Positions 1 through 7,260 of a stretch of DNA of 7,260 bases are shown in pieces (within the stretch, counting starts at the first letter, position 1; each line of letters opens with the position of its first letter). Origin of the DNA: Chlorobiota bacterium (GTDB lineage Bacteria > Bacteroidota > Bacteroidia > Bacteroidales > JAADGE01); NCBI GenBank assembly GCA_013153575.1, contig JAADEE010000233.1:1-7260 (forward strand), in the 5' to 3' direction. Under the pieces are notes generated by a model. The model saw nothing but the letters and a program-made list of their open reading frames with translations, was not told the origin of the DNA and ran no database searches. The translations under genes were made by a program, and so were the position numbers.

Positions 1-35
1 CCCTAAAACAAAAACTAAATTATTAGAAATTTACA

Positions 36-56
36 TTGACTAATAACGTTAGTCAA
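36..56. repeat. Inverted repeat downstream of metF, possible weak terminator
   Basis: Perfect 8-bp arms TTGACTAA/TTAGTCAA with a 5-nt loop, starting 39 nt beyond the metF stop. The position suits the 3' end of the glnA-metH-metF transcript. The hairpin is AT-rich, and the minus-strand bases after it (TGTAAATTTCTAAT) are not a proper U-tract, so it is a poor intrinsic terminator on paper. It could instead be a 3'-end-stabilising hairpin or a protein site. The rest of the 95-nt tail shows no gene. Confidence 0.4.
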
Positions 57-95
57 ACATAAGCTTTATCCTCATTTTTAACCAATTAAGTTACG

Positions 96-1055
96 TTAAA
101 AAACAGCCTTTGCAATTTCTTTTATATTATCAGATTTTCCAATTGTATAATAATGTACTGATGGTACTCCATTTTTAATAAGTTCCTTAGATTGTTGAAT
201 AGTCCATTCAATCCCTATTCTATTTACTGCTTTATTATCCTTTGCATTTTCAATTTCATTTGCTAATTCTTCAGGAATATCAATATTAAAAACTTGAGGT
301 AATAATTCTAAATCTCTTTTTGTTCTTATAGGCTTTATTCCCGGGACAATTGGTACATTTATTCCTTCTTTTCTACATAATTTAACAAAATCAAAGTATT
401 TTTGATTATCAAAAAACATTTGAGTAACAACGTAATCGGCACCGGCATCAACTTTCATTTTAAGATATTTTATATCTGACTTCATGTTAGGTGCTTCATT
501 ATGTTTTTCAGGGTAACCTGCAACGCCTACCGAAAAATTTGTTTTGCGAATATTATGCAAATCTTCATCGCAATAACGTCCTTCGTTCATATGCATAATT
601 TGTTTTATAAGTCCGGTTGTATGTTCATGCCCATTTTTTACTGCTTTAAAATATTTTTGATTTGCAGGAGGATCACCTCGTAAAACAAGAATATTTGTCA
701 TTCCTAAAAAGTTCAAATCTATTAAAGCATTTTCAGTTTCGTCTTTTGTGAAACCTCCACAAATTAAATGAGGAACTACAATGGGCTTTTTATAATGGTA
801 TTTTATTGCTGCAGAAATTGCAACAGTACCCGGACGTTTTCTAATAGTTTTTCGTTCAATAACACCAAGCTTATTTTTCTTATATACAACCTCTTGCTGA
901 TGATAAGTAACATTAATATTCATTGGTTCAAACTCCATCAACGGATCAATAACATTGTATATGTCTTCCATGCTTCCTCCTTTCATTGGAGGTAAAATTT
1001 CAAATGAAAAATATGTTTTTTTTGTATTTTTTAATTTATCAACAAGCCTCATCAT
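96..1055 (-). CDS. metF: 5,10-methylenetetrahydrofolate reductase (MetF)
   Basis: Cytosolic flavoenzyme that reduces 5,10-methylene-THF to 5-methyl-THF, the methyl donor for MetH, which is encoded just upstream. The 319-residue protein is slightly longer than the roughly 296-residue E. coli enzyme and covers the whole single-domain TIM-barrel fold. Visible family motifs are FSFEILPP (16-23), whose Glu19 matches the catalytic Glu28 of E. coli MetF; NVTYH (48-52); PHLICGG (95-101); LRGDPP (125-130), with the flavin/folate-contacting Asp; AGYPEKH (179-185); KVDAGADYVVTQMFFD (201-216); VPGIKP (237-242); and HYYTIGKS (301-308) near the C-terminus. The bacterial-length protein lacks the regulatory domain of eukaryotic MTHFR. 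It starts with tandem ATG codons; Met1 and Met2 are equally plausible, and upstream there is only a weak purine-rich AAAAAGA, no strong ribosome binding site. It lies 27 nt after the metH stop, so cotranscription is very likely. No frame disruption is visible. Confidence 0.96.
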   Translation of the reverse strand: MMRLVDKLKNTKKTYFSFEILPPMKGGSMEDIYNVIDPLMEFEPMNINVTYHQQEVVYKKNKLGVIERKTIRKRPGTVAISAAIKYHYKKPIVVPHLICGGFTKDETENALIDLNFLGMTNILVLRGDPPANQKYFKAVKNGHEHTTGLIKQIMHMNEGRYCDEDLHNIRKTNFSVGVAGYPEKHNEAPNMKSDIKYLKMKVDAGADYVVTQMFFDNQKYFDFVKLCRKEGINVPIVPGIKPIRTKRDLELLPQVFNIDIPEELANEIENAKDNKAVNRIGIEWTIQQSKELIKNGVPSVHYYTIGKSDNIKEIAKAVF

Positions 1056-1082
1056 TATCTTTTTACTTCTTTATCTAATATT

Positions 1083-4000
1083 TTAATAAGCTAAATTACT
1101 CTTTAGAAATTTTTCCGCAAACTTAATATTAATATTCTTACGTTTTGCGTAATCTTTAACTTGTTCTTGTGATATTTTTCCTAAATTAAAGTATTTTGCT
1201 TCAGCATTTGCAAAATAAAGTCCACTTACTGATGCTCCAGGATACATTGAAAAATTTTCGGTAAGAGTTATTTCTGTATTTTCTTCTGCATTTAATAAAT
1301 CAAATAAAACTCCTTTTTCAGAATGTTCAGGACAAGCAGGATAACCAATTGCAGGACGTATTCCTTGATATTTGCCTTTGAAAAGGTCATACAGACCCTG
1401 CGGGTTTTGAAAACCCGCAGGGTCTTCGGAAGTAGCTTCTTCTTCATATCCCCAATATTCCGTTCTGACTTTTTTATGTAAAAGTTCGGCAAATGCTTCT
1501 GCAAAACGGTCGGCTAAAGTTTTTAACATTATTGCAGAATAATCATCATTAGCTTCTTCAAATTCTTTTACTTTTTTCTCAATCCCTAAACCTGTTGTAA
1601 GAGCAAATGTTCCTATATAATCTTGTTTTTTGCTTGTTTTAGGTGCAACAAAATCTGCCAAACATAAGTTAGGTTTATTATTCTCTTTTTTAATTTGTTG
1701 TCTTAAAAATCTGAAAGTTGTAAGTTTTTCTCCTTGCTCATTATAAACTTCAATATCATCTTCAACAGAATTTGCCGGAAAGATACCAATAACAGCATTT
1801 GCTTGTAACCATTTTTCTTTAATGATTTTTTTTAGTATTATTTGTGCATCATCGTATAGTTTTTTTGCTTCTTTGCTTTTTGGGGACAAACCCTGCGGGT
1901 TTTGGAAACCCGCAGGGTTTATTATTTCAGGAAATCGTCCTTTAATTTCCCAAGCATGAAAAAAGAAAGTCCAATCGAAATATGGTAAGATTTCTTCAAG
2001 AGGAAAATCTTTTAAAATTTTAGTTCCTATAAAATTTGGCTTTTTAATATCGTAATTAGGAACAAATTTATTTTTCCTTGCTTCTGACAAAGAAATTAAA
2101 GTTTTTGCTTTTTTATTTGCATGTTTTTCTCGAATTTGCTTGTATTCTTCATTCAAACTTTCAATAAAATTATCTTTTTCTTGTATTAGCTTTTGTGTAA
2201 TTCCAACACTTTGAGATGCATCAATTACATGAACGGCTGCACCTTCATATTCTGGTGCGATTTTTACAGCTGTATGAATTTTAGAAGTTGTTGCTCCTCC
2301 AATAAGCAAAGGAATTTTCATTTTTCGCTTTTGCATTTCTTTGGCAACATTTACCATTTCTTCTAAAGAAGGTGTTATAAGACCACTTAGGCCAAGTATA
2401 TCAACATTTTCATTTTCAGCAACTTCGATAATCTTTTCAGTAGGAACCATAACTCCTAAGTCTATAACTTCAAAATTATTACATGCCAAAATAACTCCGG
2501 TTATATTTTTTCCAATATCATGAACATCACCTTTTACAGTTGCAAGCAAAACTTTTCCTGCCGAACTATTTGCCCCTTCTATTTTTTCAGCTTCAATGTA
2601 TGGAAGTAGAATTGCAACAGCTTTTTTCATAACTCTTGCACTTTTAACAACTTGCGGCAAAAACATTTTTCCTTCTCCAAACAACTTCCCTACCCTGTTC
2701 ATTCCTGTCATTAATGGCTTTTCAATAACATCAAGTGCCTGTGGATAGTTTTTTCGAGCCTCTTCAACATCTTCATCAATAAATTCTGTAATTCCTTTTA
2801 CTAAAGAATAACTTAAGCGTTCATCAACTGATTTTTTTCGCCAATCCTCAGTTTTCTTTTCTTTTTTGTCAGTATTTTTTACTGTTTCGGCATATTCAAT
2901 TAACTTTTCTGTTGCATTTTTAGTTCTGTTAAGAACTACATCTTCCGTAAGTTGCAATAAATCTTTAGGAATTTCGTCGTAAATTTGCAACATTCCGGCA
3001 TTTACAATTCCCATATCTAATCCTGCTTTTACGGCATGATACAAAAATACAGAATGCATTGCTTCACGAACAACATTATTACCTCTAAATGAGAAAGATA
3101 AATTGCTAATTCCTCCACTTACTTTTGCGTAAGGCAGGTTTTCTTTAATCCATTTTACTGTATTAATAAAATCTACAGCATAATTGTTGTGCTCATCAAT
3201 TCCTGTTGCAATTGTAAGAACATTTGGGTCAAAAATAATATCTTCAGGCGGGTAATTAACTTTCTCCGTAAGGATGTCGTAAGCACGTTTACAAATTTTA
3301 ATTTTATCTTCGTAAGTTGCAGCTTGTCCGCTTTCATCGAAAGCCATAACTACAACTGCAGCACCAAATTTTTTAATTTCTTTTGCACGTTCAATAAAAA
3401 TATCTTCACCTTCTTTTAAACTTATTGAATTTACAATTGCTTTTCCTTGCAAACATTTAAGCCCTGCAATGATTACATTATGTTTTGAGCTGTCAATCAT
3501 AACAGGCACTTTTGCTATGTCGGGTTCTGAAACTAAAAGATTTAAAAAAGTTACCATTTCAGTTTCGGCATCAAGCATTGCATCGTCCATGCAAACATCA
3601 ATAATTTGAGCACCGTTTTCAACTTGTTGCCTTGCAATTGTAAGAGCTTCTTCGTATTTTTTTTCTTTTATCAACCGGGCAAACTTACGTGAACCTGCTA
3701 CGTTTGTGCGTTCTCCAATATTTATAAAATTATTTTCTTTACTAATTTCAAGAAGTTCTAACCCACTCAACTTGCTTTTAGTTTCTTTTTCCGGAACTTT
3801 ATGGGTTTGTGATTTTTTAGCGAGTTTAACAATTTCTCGAATATGCTCAGGCGTAGTTCCACAACATCCTCCAATTATATTCACATAAGAATTATCAAGA
3901 AACTGCTTTACTTGAATTGCCATTTTATCTGGTGTTTCATCATATTCACCAAATTGATTTGGCATTCCTGCATTTGGATGTGCCGAAATTTTAAAATTTG

Positions 4001-4802
4001 ATTTTTCAGACATTTCTGCAATATGTGGCAACATATCGTGTGCACCTGTTGAACAATTAAGCCCGATTGTGAGCAAATCTACGTGCGAAAGTGAACTTAT
4101 AAAAGCCTCAACGGTTTGCCCGGAAAGTGTTCTTCCGCTTTTATCGGTAACTGTTCCTGAAACCATTATGGGAATTTTAATATTCCTTTTTTCAGCTTCG
4201 CTTTGCAAAGCAAACAATGCTGCTTTTGCAATTAGTGTATCAAAAATTGTTTCTATGAGAATTATGTCTGCACCACCATCCAACAAACCTTTTATTTGTG
4301 GTGTATAACTTGCCACAACATCGTCAAAAGTTACGGCACGTTTACCGGGGTCTTCAACATCGGGCGACATTGATGCAGTTTTATTTGTAGGACCAACAGA
4401 ACCTGCTACAAAACGAAATTTATTTGGGTTCTTTTCTGAAAATTCATCACAAAGTTTTCTTGCAATTTTTGCAGATGCTAAGTTCATTTCATAAACTAAA
4501 TCGTATTGATGCATATCATAATCTTCCATTGAGATTAAGTTTGCATTAAACGTATTTGTTTCTATAATATCAGCACCTGCTTCAAGATATTTTCGGTGAA
4601 TTTCTTCAATAACTTTTGGTTGCGTAATTGAAAGCAAATCATTATTCCCACTTAAATCAAGATGATAATTGGCAAAGCGTTCTCCTCTAAAATCATCCTC
4701 TGAAAGTTTATATGATTGAATTAAACTTCCCATTGCACCATCAAGAACAAGTACCCTATTCTTTAATGCATTATATAGTTTTTCTGAATTTTTCATTTGC
4801 AT
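1083..4802 (-). CDS. metH: Cobalamin-dependent methionine synthase (MetH)
   Basis: Transfers the methyl group of 5-methyl-THF to homocysteine through methylcobalamin. All four modules of the 1239-residue protein are present. The homocysteine domain (about 1-330) has Cys250 in GLNCSTG and Cys313-Cys314 in [10 protein letters not shown] as zinc ligands. The pterin-binding barrel (about 355-615) has [18 protein letters not shown] and [14 protein letters not shown]. The cap plus cobalamin domain (about 655-895) has DVHDIG, with His761 as the lower cobalt ligand, and LSGLITPS at 805-812. The AdoMet reactivation domain (about 900-1239) has FDW (Asp943) and IRPAIGY (Arg1149, Tyr1154). Length is close to the 1227-residue E. 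coli enzyme, but the last domain carries two in-frame copies of [10 protein letters not shown] (963-972 and 1128-1137) encoded by palindromic repeats; see the repeat entries. Every catalytic motif is intact, so the enzyme is probably active. Met3 is an alternative start. No Shine-Dalgarno sequence is visible. Confidence 0.97.
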   Translation of the reverse strand: MQMKNSEKLYNALKNRVLVLDGAMGSLIQSYKLSEDDFRGERFANYHLDLSGNNDLLSITQPKVIEEIHRKYLEAGADIIETNTFNANLISMEDYDMHQYDLVYEMNLASAKIARKLCDEFSEKNPNKFRFVAGSVGPTNKTASMSPDVEDPGKRAVTFDDVVASYTPQIKGLLDGGADIILIETIFDTLIAKAALFALQSEAEKRNIKIPIMVSGTVTDKSGRTLSGQTVEAFISSLSHVDLLTIGLNCSTGAHDMLPHIAEMSEKSNFKISAHPNAGMPNQFGEYDETPDKMAIQVKQFLDNSYVNIIGGCCGTTPEHIREIVKLAKKSQTHKVPEKETKSKLSGLELLEISKENNFINIGERTNVAGSRKFARLIKEKKYEEALTIARQQVENGAQIIDVCMDDAMLDAETEMVTFLNLLVSEPDIAKVPVMIDSSKHNVIIAGLKCLQGKAIVNSISLKEGEDIFIERAKEIKKFGAAVVVMAFDESGQAATYEDKIKICKRAYDILTEKVNYPPEDIIFDPNVLTIATGIDEHNNYAVDFINTVKWIKENLPYAKVSGGISNLSFSFRGNNVVREAMHSVFLYHAVKAGLDMGIVNAGMLQIYDEIPKDLLQLTEDVVLNRTKNATEKLIEYAETVKNTDKKEKKTEDWRKKSVDERLSYSLVKGITEFIDEDVEEARKNYPQALDVIEKPLMTGMNRVGKLFGEGKMFLPQVVKSARVMKKAVAILLPYIEAEKIEGANSSAGKVLLATVKGDVHDIGKNITGVILACNNFEVIDLGVMVPTEKIIEVAENENVDILGLSGLITPSLEEMVNVAKEMQKRKMKIPLLIGGATTSKIHTAVKIAPEYEGAAVHVIDASQSVGITQKLIQEKDNFIESLNEEYKQIREKHANKKAKTLISLSEARKNKFVPNYDIKKPNFIGTKILKDFPLEEILPYFDWTFFFHAWEIKGRFPEIINPAGFQNPQGLSPKSKEAKKLYDDAQIILKKIIKEKWLQANAVIGIFPANSVEDDIEVYNEQGEKLTTFRFLRQQIKKENNKPNLCLADFVAPKTSKKQDYIGTFALTTGLGIEKKVKEFEEANDDYSAIMLKTLADRFAEAFAELLHKKVRTEYWGYEEEATSEDPAGFQNPQGLYDLFKGKYQGIRPAIGYPACPEHSEKGVLFDLLNAEENTEITLTENFSMYPGASVSGLYFANAEAKYFNLGKISQEQVKDYAKRKNINIKFAEKFLKSNLAY
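1393..1425. repeat. In-frame palindromic element, copy 1, inside metH
   Basis: A perfect inverted repeat with 16-bp arms (AGACCCTGCGGGTTTT and its complement) around a single G. It is strikingly GC-rich against the surrounding AT-rich coding DNA. On the metH strand it reads [11 protein letters not shown] (residues 1127-1137), just ahead of the conserved [11 protein letters not shown] segment of the AdoMet domain. The same core occurs at 1890-1918 with one base changed. Compared with my recollection of E. coli MetH, the loop between YWGY and YQGIRP is about ten residues longer here, matching an insertion. All three frames are open on the metH strand; on the other strand one frame meets TGA. 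No obvious target-site duplication flanks it. Confidence 0.9.
1888..1920. repeat. In-frame palindromic element, copy 2, inside metH
   Basis: An inverted repeat with perfect 15-bp arms (AAACCCTGCGGGTTT and its complement) around a 3-nt centre TGG. It shares a 29-nt core with copy 1 (1890-1918 against 1395-1423), differing by one central base that is synonymous in metH (TTC here, TTT in copy 1, both Phe). On the metH strand it reads [11 protein letters not shown] (residues 962-972), in the AdoMet domain after the conserved FDW...[10 protein letters not shown] stretch, where the E. coli protein as I recall it is about nine residues shorter. All six frames through this copy are stop-free. No clear target-site duplication is visible. 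Confidence 0.9.
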
Positions 4803-4816
4803 ATTTTTTGCAAATG
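4794..4816 (-). promoter_or_regulatory. Inverted repeat covering the metH start codons
   Basis: CATTTGCA and TGCAAATG form a perfect 8-bp inverted repeat with a 7-nt spacer. In the mRNA the 3' arm contains most of the first ATG (4800-4802) and all of the alternative ATG (4794-4796), so a hairpin here would bury both starts. The pairing is visible in the sequence; a translational role is inference, and the stem is AT-rich and only moderately stable. Confidence 0.35.
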
Positions 4817-4818
4817 TA
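4811..4818 (-). promoter_or_regulatory. Candidate Bacteroidota -7 element before metH
   Basis: The minus strand reads TACATTTG, an exact match to the TAnnTTTG -7 consensus described for Bacteroidota. It ends 8 nt before the first metH ATG, so use of it would give a nearly leaderless transcript or favour Met3. No convincing TTTG-type -33 element lies at the expected distance, which makes the call weak; metH may simply be read through from glnA. Confidence 0.2.
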
Positions 4819-4836
4819 TAAACAGAAACGTTTATA
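4817..4836. promoter_or_regulatory. Operator-like dyad upstream of metH
   Basis: TATAAAC and GTTTATA form a 7-bp inverted repeat with a 6-nt spacer, directly abutting the dyad over the metH start and overlapping by two bases a TAnnTTTG-like element. Placement in the 81-nt glnA-metH gap suits a regulator binding site for metH-metF. No known regulator consensus was recognised, and AT-rich DNA gives such dyads by chance fairly often. Confidence 0.25.
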
Positions 4837-4883
4837 TAAAATTAACTGGCATAAAATAAACGATGGTTCAATATAAAATTTAA

Positions 4884-7076
4884 TTATCTGTTAAATAATA
4901 GTTCTCTATATTTTGGAAGAGGCCACATTTCATCATCAACAATTAGCTCTAATTTATCGATATGATAGCGAATATCTTCAAAATATGGTTTTACTTTTAG
5001 CTCGTAAATTTTAATTTTATCTGTGCAATCATCAAACTTATTGCCTTTTTTTCTTTCATTAATCATATCTTGAACCTTCTTGCTTATTTGTTTTATGTGT
5101 TCAGATATTTTTTTGATTGTATTTATTCTGCTTTCTGTTAGGCTTTTAAATTCGTCTTCGTCTGTAATTATTTCTTTAAGATTTCGTGCACTTGAAATTA
5201 ATACATTTTGATATTTTATTGCTGTTGGTATAATGTGGTTTATTGCCATATCTCCAAGAACCCTTGATTCTATTTGAATTTTTTGCACATACTCACAAAC
5301 TTTTATTTCATATCTTGAATAAAGTTCTTTTTTGTTTAAGATATTATTTCGTTCATATAAATCAATTGTACTTTTGCTTATGTATGCTTCAAATGCTTTA
5401 TGGGCAGTTTTTATATTTGTTAATCCTCGTTTTTCGGCTTCTTTTTCCCAGTCGGAACTGTATCCGTTTCCTTCAAACCTAACAGCTTTTGATTCGGTAA
5501 TGTATTTTCTTAGAACTATTAAAATTGCTTCGTCTTTTTTATTCTTCTTTTTAATAAGTTTATCAACTTCAATTTTAAACTTATTAAGTTGGTCAGCAAC
5601 TGCAGTATTAAGCACAACCATAGGTCCTGCATTGTTATCTGCTGACCCAACAGCTCTAAATTCAAAACGGTTTCCTGTAAAAGCAAAAGGTGATGTTCTA
5701 TTTCTGTCGGTATTGTCTAAAAGAATATCAGGAATTTTTCCTATGTCAAGTTTAAGCTCAGTTTTTTCATCGGCAGTCATATTTTTGTCTTGAATTTTTT
5801 GCTCAATGTGATTTAACATTGCATCTAATTCTTTACCTAAAAATACAGAAATAATTGCAGGTGGTGCTTCATTTGCTCCAAGCCTGTGCTGATTTCCTGC
5901 TGAAACAATACTTGCTCTTAATAAATCACTATGTTCTTTAACTGCTTTAACAATGTTTACAAGGAATGTTAAAAATTGCAGATTTGATTTTGGTGTATTT
6001 CCCGGTTTTAAAAGGTTTACGCCTGTGTCTGTTGATAAAGACCAGTTATTATGTTTTCCGGAACCGTTAATTCCGGCATAAGGTTTTTCATGAAATAAAA
6101 CTTTGAATTTATGCTTTATTGCAACTTTACGCATAATTTCCATAAGAAGAAGGTTATGGTCGTTTGCTAAATTTACTTCTTCAAAAATTGGTGCACACTC
6201 AAATTGGTTAGGTGCAACTTCATTATGCCTTGTTTTAATAGGTATTCCAAGTTTATGAGCTTCAATTTCAAAATCTTTCATATATTCTAAAACTCGCTCC
6301 GGTATTGAACTAAAATAATGGTCATTAAGTTGCTGGTCTTTTGCAGATGCGTGTCCCATTAATGTTCTTCCTGTAAGTGCTAAATCCGGACGAACTTTAT
6401 AAAGAGCCTCATCAACTAAAAAGTACTCTTGCTCCCAACCTAAATTTGCAATAACTTTATTCACCGATTTATCGAAATAATGGCAAACATTTGTTGCAGC
6501 AGTATCAATTGCTTGTACAGATTTTAAAAGTGGGGTTTTATAGTCTAATGCTTCACCTGTATATGAAATAAAAATTGTAGGAATACAAAGTGTTTTACCA
6601 ACAACAAATGCCGGAGATGATGGATCCCAAGCTGTGTAACCTCTTGCCTCAAATGTGTTTCTTAAACCTCCGTGCGGAAAGCTTGAAGCATCAGGTTCTT
6701 GCTGTGCTAATAAATCTCCATCAAATTGCTCAAAAGAGTTTCCTTTTTGATCAATGTTTAAAAATGCATCGTGTTTCTCGGCAGTATGTCCTGTTAAAGG
6801 GTGAAACCAATGTGTATAATGTGATGCTCCTTTGCTTATTGCCCAATCTTTCATGCCTGATGCAATTTGATCTGCAATTCTTCTATCAATTCTTGTTCCT
6901 GTTTCAATTGATTTTTTAACTCCTTTGTATGCTTCTTTTGAAAGATACTTTTGCATTTTTTGCAAATCAAATACATTCTCACCAAAATAATCTGATATTT
7001 TACTTGATGGTAGTTTTATATTTATAATTGAACGTTTATTTATTTCTTCGAGTGCTGAAAATCTAATTTTTGTCAT
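4884..7076 (-). CDS. glnA: Type III glutamine synthetase (GSIII, GlnN-like)
   Basis: ATP-dependent cytosolic ligase that makes glutamine from glutamate and ammonia. At 730 residues it has the length of GSIII enzymes (Bacteroides fragilis type), not the roughly 470 of GSI. Signature segments in order are FPHGGLRNTFEARGYTAWD (133-151); WEQEYFLVD (214-222), with the metal-binding Glu pair; NEVAPNQFE (285-293); NGSGKHNNWS (337-346), in the active-site region; AGNQHRLGANEAPPA (393-407); and RNRTSPFAFTGNRFEFR (458-474), with ATP/metal contacts. The C-terminal third (about 590-715) is charged and helical, as in the family, ending in MWPLPKYRELLF. GSIII enzymes known so far form dodecamers. No NLYDLP adenylylation motif of GSI-beta was seen, so that control is not expected. 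The symbol glnN is also used for this class. The start is fixed by the conserved N-terminal length; a three-codon ATG-AAA-AAA-TGA overlaps it. It is the first gene of the same-strand run, with metH 81 nt downstream. Confidence 0.96.
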   Translation of the reverse strand: MTKIRFSALEEINKRSIINIKLPSSKISDYFGENVFDLQKMQKYLSKEAYKGVKKSIETGTRIDRRIADQIASGMKDWAISKGASHYTHWFHPLTGHTAEKHDAFLNIDQKGNSFEQFDGDLLAQQEPDASSFPHGGLRNTFEARGYTAWDPSSPAFVVGKTLCIPTIFISYTGEALDYKTPLLKSVQAIDTAATNVCHYFDKSVNKVIANLGWEQEYFLVDEALYKVRPDLALTGRTLMGHASAKDQQLNDHYFSSIPERVLEYMKDFEIEAHKLGIPIKTRHNEVAPNQFECAPIFEEVNLANDHNLLLMEIMRKVAIKHKFKVLFHEKPYAGINGSGKHNNWSLSTDTGVNLLKPGNTPKSNLQFLTFLVNIVKAVKEHSDLLRASIVSAGNQHRLGANEAPPAIISVFLGKELDAMLNHIEQKIQDKNMTADEKTELKLDIGKIPDILLDNTDRNRTSPFAFTGNRFEFRAVGSADNNAGPMVVLNTAVADQLNKFKIEVDKLIKKKNKKDEAILIVLRKYITESKAVRFEGNGYSSDWEKEAEKRGLTNIKTAHKAFEAYISKSTIDLYERNNILNKKELYSRYEIKVCEYVQKIQIESRVLGDMAINHIIPTAIKYQNVLISSARNLKEIITDEDEFKSLTESRINTIKKISEHIKQISKKVQDMINERKKGNKFDDCTDKIKIYELKVKPYFEDIRYHIDKLELIVDDEMWPLPKYRELLFNR

Positions 7077-7102
7077 TTTTTCATAGTTTACTTTACATTT
7101 AC

Positions 7103-7121
7103 TGGTTTTAATTTTAAACCA
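7103..7121. promoter_or_regulatory. Operator-like dyad in the glnA leader
   Basis: TGGTTT and AAACCA form a 6-bp inverted repeat with a 7-nt spacer. The dyad centre (7112) falls about where transcription would start if the candidate -7 element at 7120-7127 is used, a position suited to repression. No known nitrogen-regulator consensus was recognised; the function is inference. Confidence 0.25.
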
Positions 7122-7147
7122 ATCGTAAAATTAATACTATTTTCAAA
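7120..7147 (-). promoter_or_regulatory. Weak candidate promoter for glnA
   Basis: The minus strand carries TTTG at 7144-7147, at the end of a run of Ts, and TACGATTG at 7120-7127, one mismatch from the Bacteroidota TAnnTTTG -7 consensus. The spacing of 16 nt is shorter than the roughly 19 usually quoted. Transcription from it would give a leader of about 35-40 nt. It lies between the terminator hairpin at 7183-7218 and glnA, where a promoter is required. Confidence 0.25.
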
Positions 7148-7182
7148 AAAAACAATCATTTTTTGCAAAATAAACACAAAAA

Positions 7183-7218
7183 AAAAGAACACATTAAATA
7201 AAATAAATGTGTTCTTTT
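7183..7218. terminator. Bidirectional intrinsic terminator upstream of glnA
   Basis: Perfect 13-bp arms AAAAGAACACATT/AATGTGTTCTTTT enclose a 10-nt AT loop. Read on the minus strand the stem is followed by an uninterrupted T run (complement of 7178-7186); read on the plus strand it ends in TTTTAACTTTTTTT. It can therefore stop transcription in either direction. It separates glnA from whatever lies past the right edge. The remaining 7219-7260 is too short to assign. Confidence 0.75.
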
Positions 7219-7260
7219 AACTTTTTTTAAGTGATATAAGGTTATTCTTCATTAATCCTT

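Noticed and set aside
1150..1162. ACPEHSEKG in the MetH protein (residues about 1156-1164), immediately after a repeat-derived peptide, considered as part of another repeat insertion.
   Set aside because: This segment is native: [11 protein letters not shown] is the conserved sequence of MetH proteins at this position.
1292..1504. A 70-codon minus-strand frame inside metH that includes copy 1 of the palindrome in another frame.
   Set aside because: It overlaps the conserved AdoMet domain of MetH completely; it is open here partly because the palindrome has no stops in any metH-strand frame.
4834..4880. A 10-nt direct repeat ATATAAAATT (4834-4843 and 4871-4880) in the glnA-metH gap.
   Set aside because: Composed almost wholly of A and T, so it is likely by chance, and no paired structure or spacing supports a function.
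4803..4883. Possible cobalamin or SAM riboswitch ahead of metH.
   Set aside because: The gap is only 81 nt, very AT-rich, and shows no B12-box-like or SAM-aptamer-like conserved segments.
5332..5793. A 153-codon plus-strand open frame opposite glnA, and several shorter plus-strand frames opposite metF, metH and glnA.
   Set aside because: They lie entirely antisense to strongly conserved genes and encode low-complexity Phe/Leu/Ser-rich peptides without recognisable motifs, typical of antisense shadows in AT-rich DNA.
6950..6966. TTTGCA-N5-TGCAAA inverted repeat inside glnA, resembling the dyad at the metH start.
   Set aside because: It falls in a Lys/Gln/Met-rich coding stretch (LQKMQK), where such sequence is expected; TTTTTTGCAAA strings also recur elsewhere in this AT-rich DNA.
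7219..7260. A possible 3' end of a minus-strand gene (...RINEE then TAA at 7242-7244) at the right edge.
   Set aside because: Only five codons are visible, which cannot support a coding call, although the adjacent terminator would fit a gene ending here.

Overview
The window is an AT-rich bacterial fragment carrying three complete genes, all on the minus strand, read in the order glnA (type III glutamine synthetase, right), metH (cobalamin-dependent methionine synthase, middle), metF (methylenetetrahydrofolate reductase, left). A Bacteroidota host is the best guess. The evidence is a GSIII-type glutamine synthetase of about 730 residues, strongly AT-biased intergenic DNA, no clear Shine-Dalgarno sequences, and TAnnTTTG-like promoter elements. 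This is inference; no marker gene such as 16S rRNA is present.

Layout from right to left: 7219-7260 holds nothing that can be assigned. A strong symmetrical hairpin flanked by A/T tracts (7183-7218) looks like a bidirectional terminator and isolates the cluster from whatever lies beyond. Next come the glnA leader (7077-7182, with a weak promoter candidate and an operator-like dyad), glnA (4884-7076), an 81-nt gap with two abutting inverted repeats over the metH start, metH (1083-4802), a 27-nt gap, metF (96-1055), and a 95-nt tail with a small inverted repeat.

MetF and MetH catalyse consecutive steps. MetF reduces 5,10-methylene-THF to 5-methyl-THF, and MetH uses that methyl group to convert homocysteine to methionine. 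With 27 nt between them they are almost certainly cotranscribed. GlnA assimilates ammonia and its link to the other two is positional only. The 81-nt gap is too small for a cobalamin riboswitch, and no SAM or B12 riboswitch was recognised.

The most unusual feature is a pair of near-identical, GC-rich, almost perfect palindromes of about 31-33 bp inside the metH reading frame, in the part encoding the AdoMet-binding reactivation domain. Both are read in the same frame and each adds the peptide [10 protein letters not shown], apparently in surface loops. They look like a palindromic repeat able to insert into protein-coding genes, comparable in principle to Rickettsia palindromic elements but much shorter.
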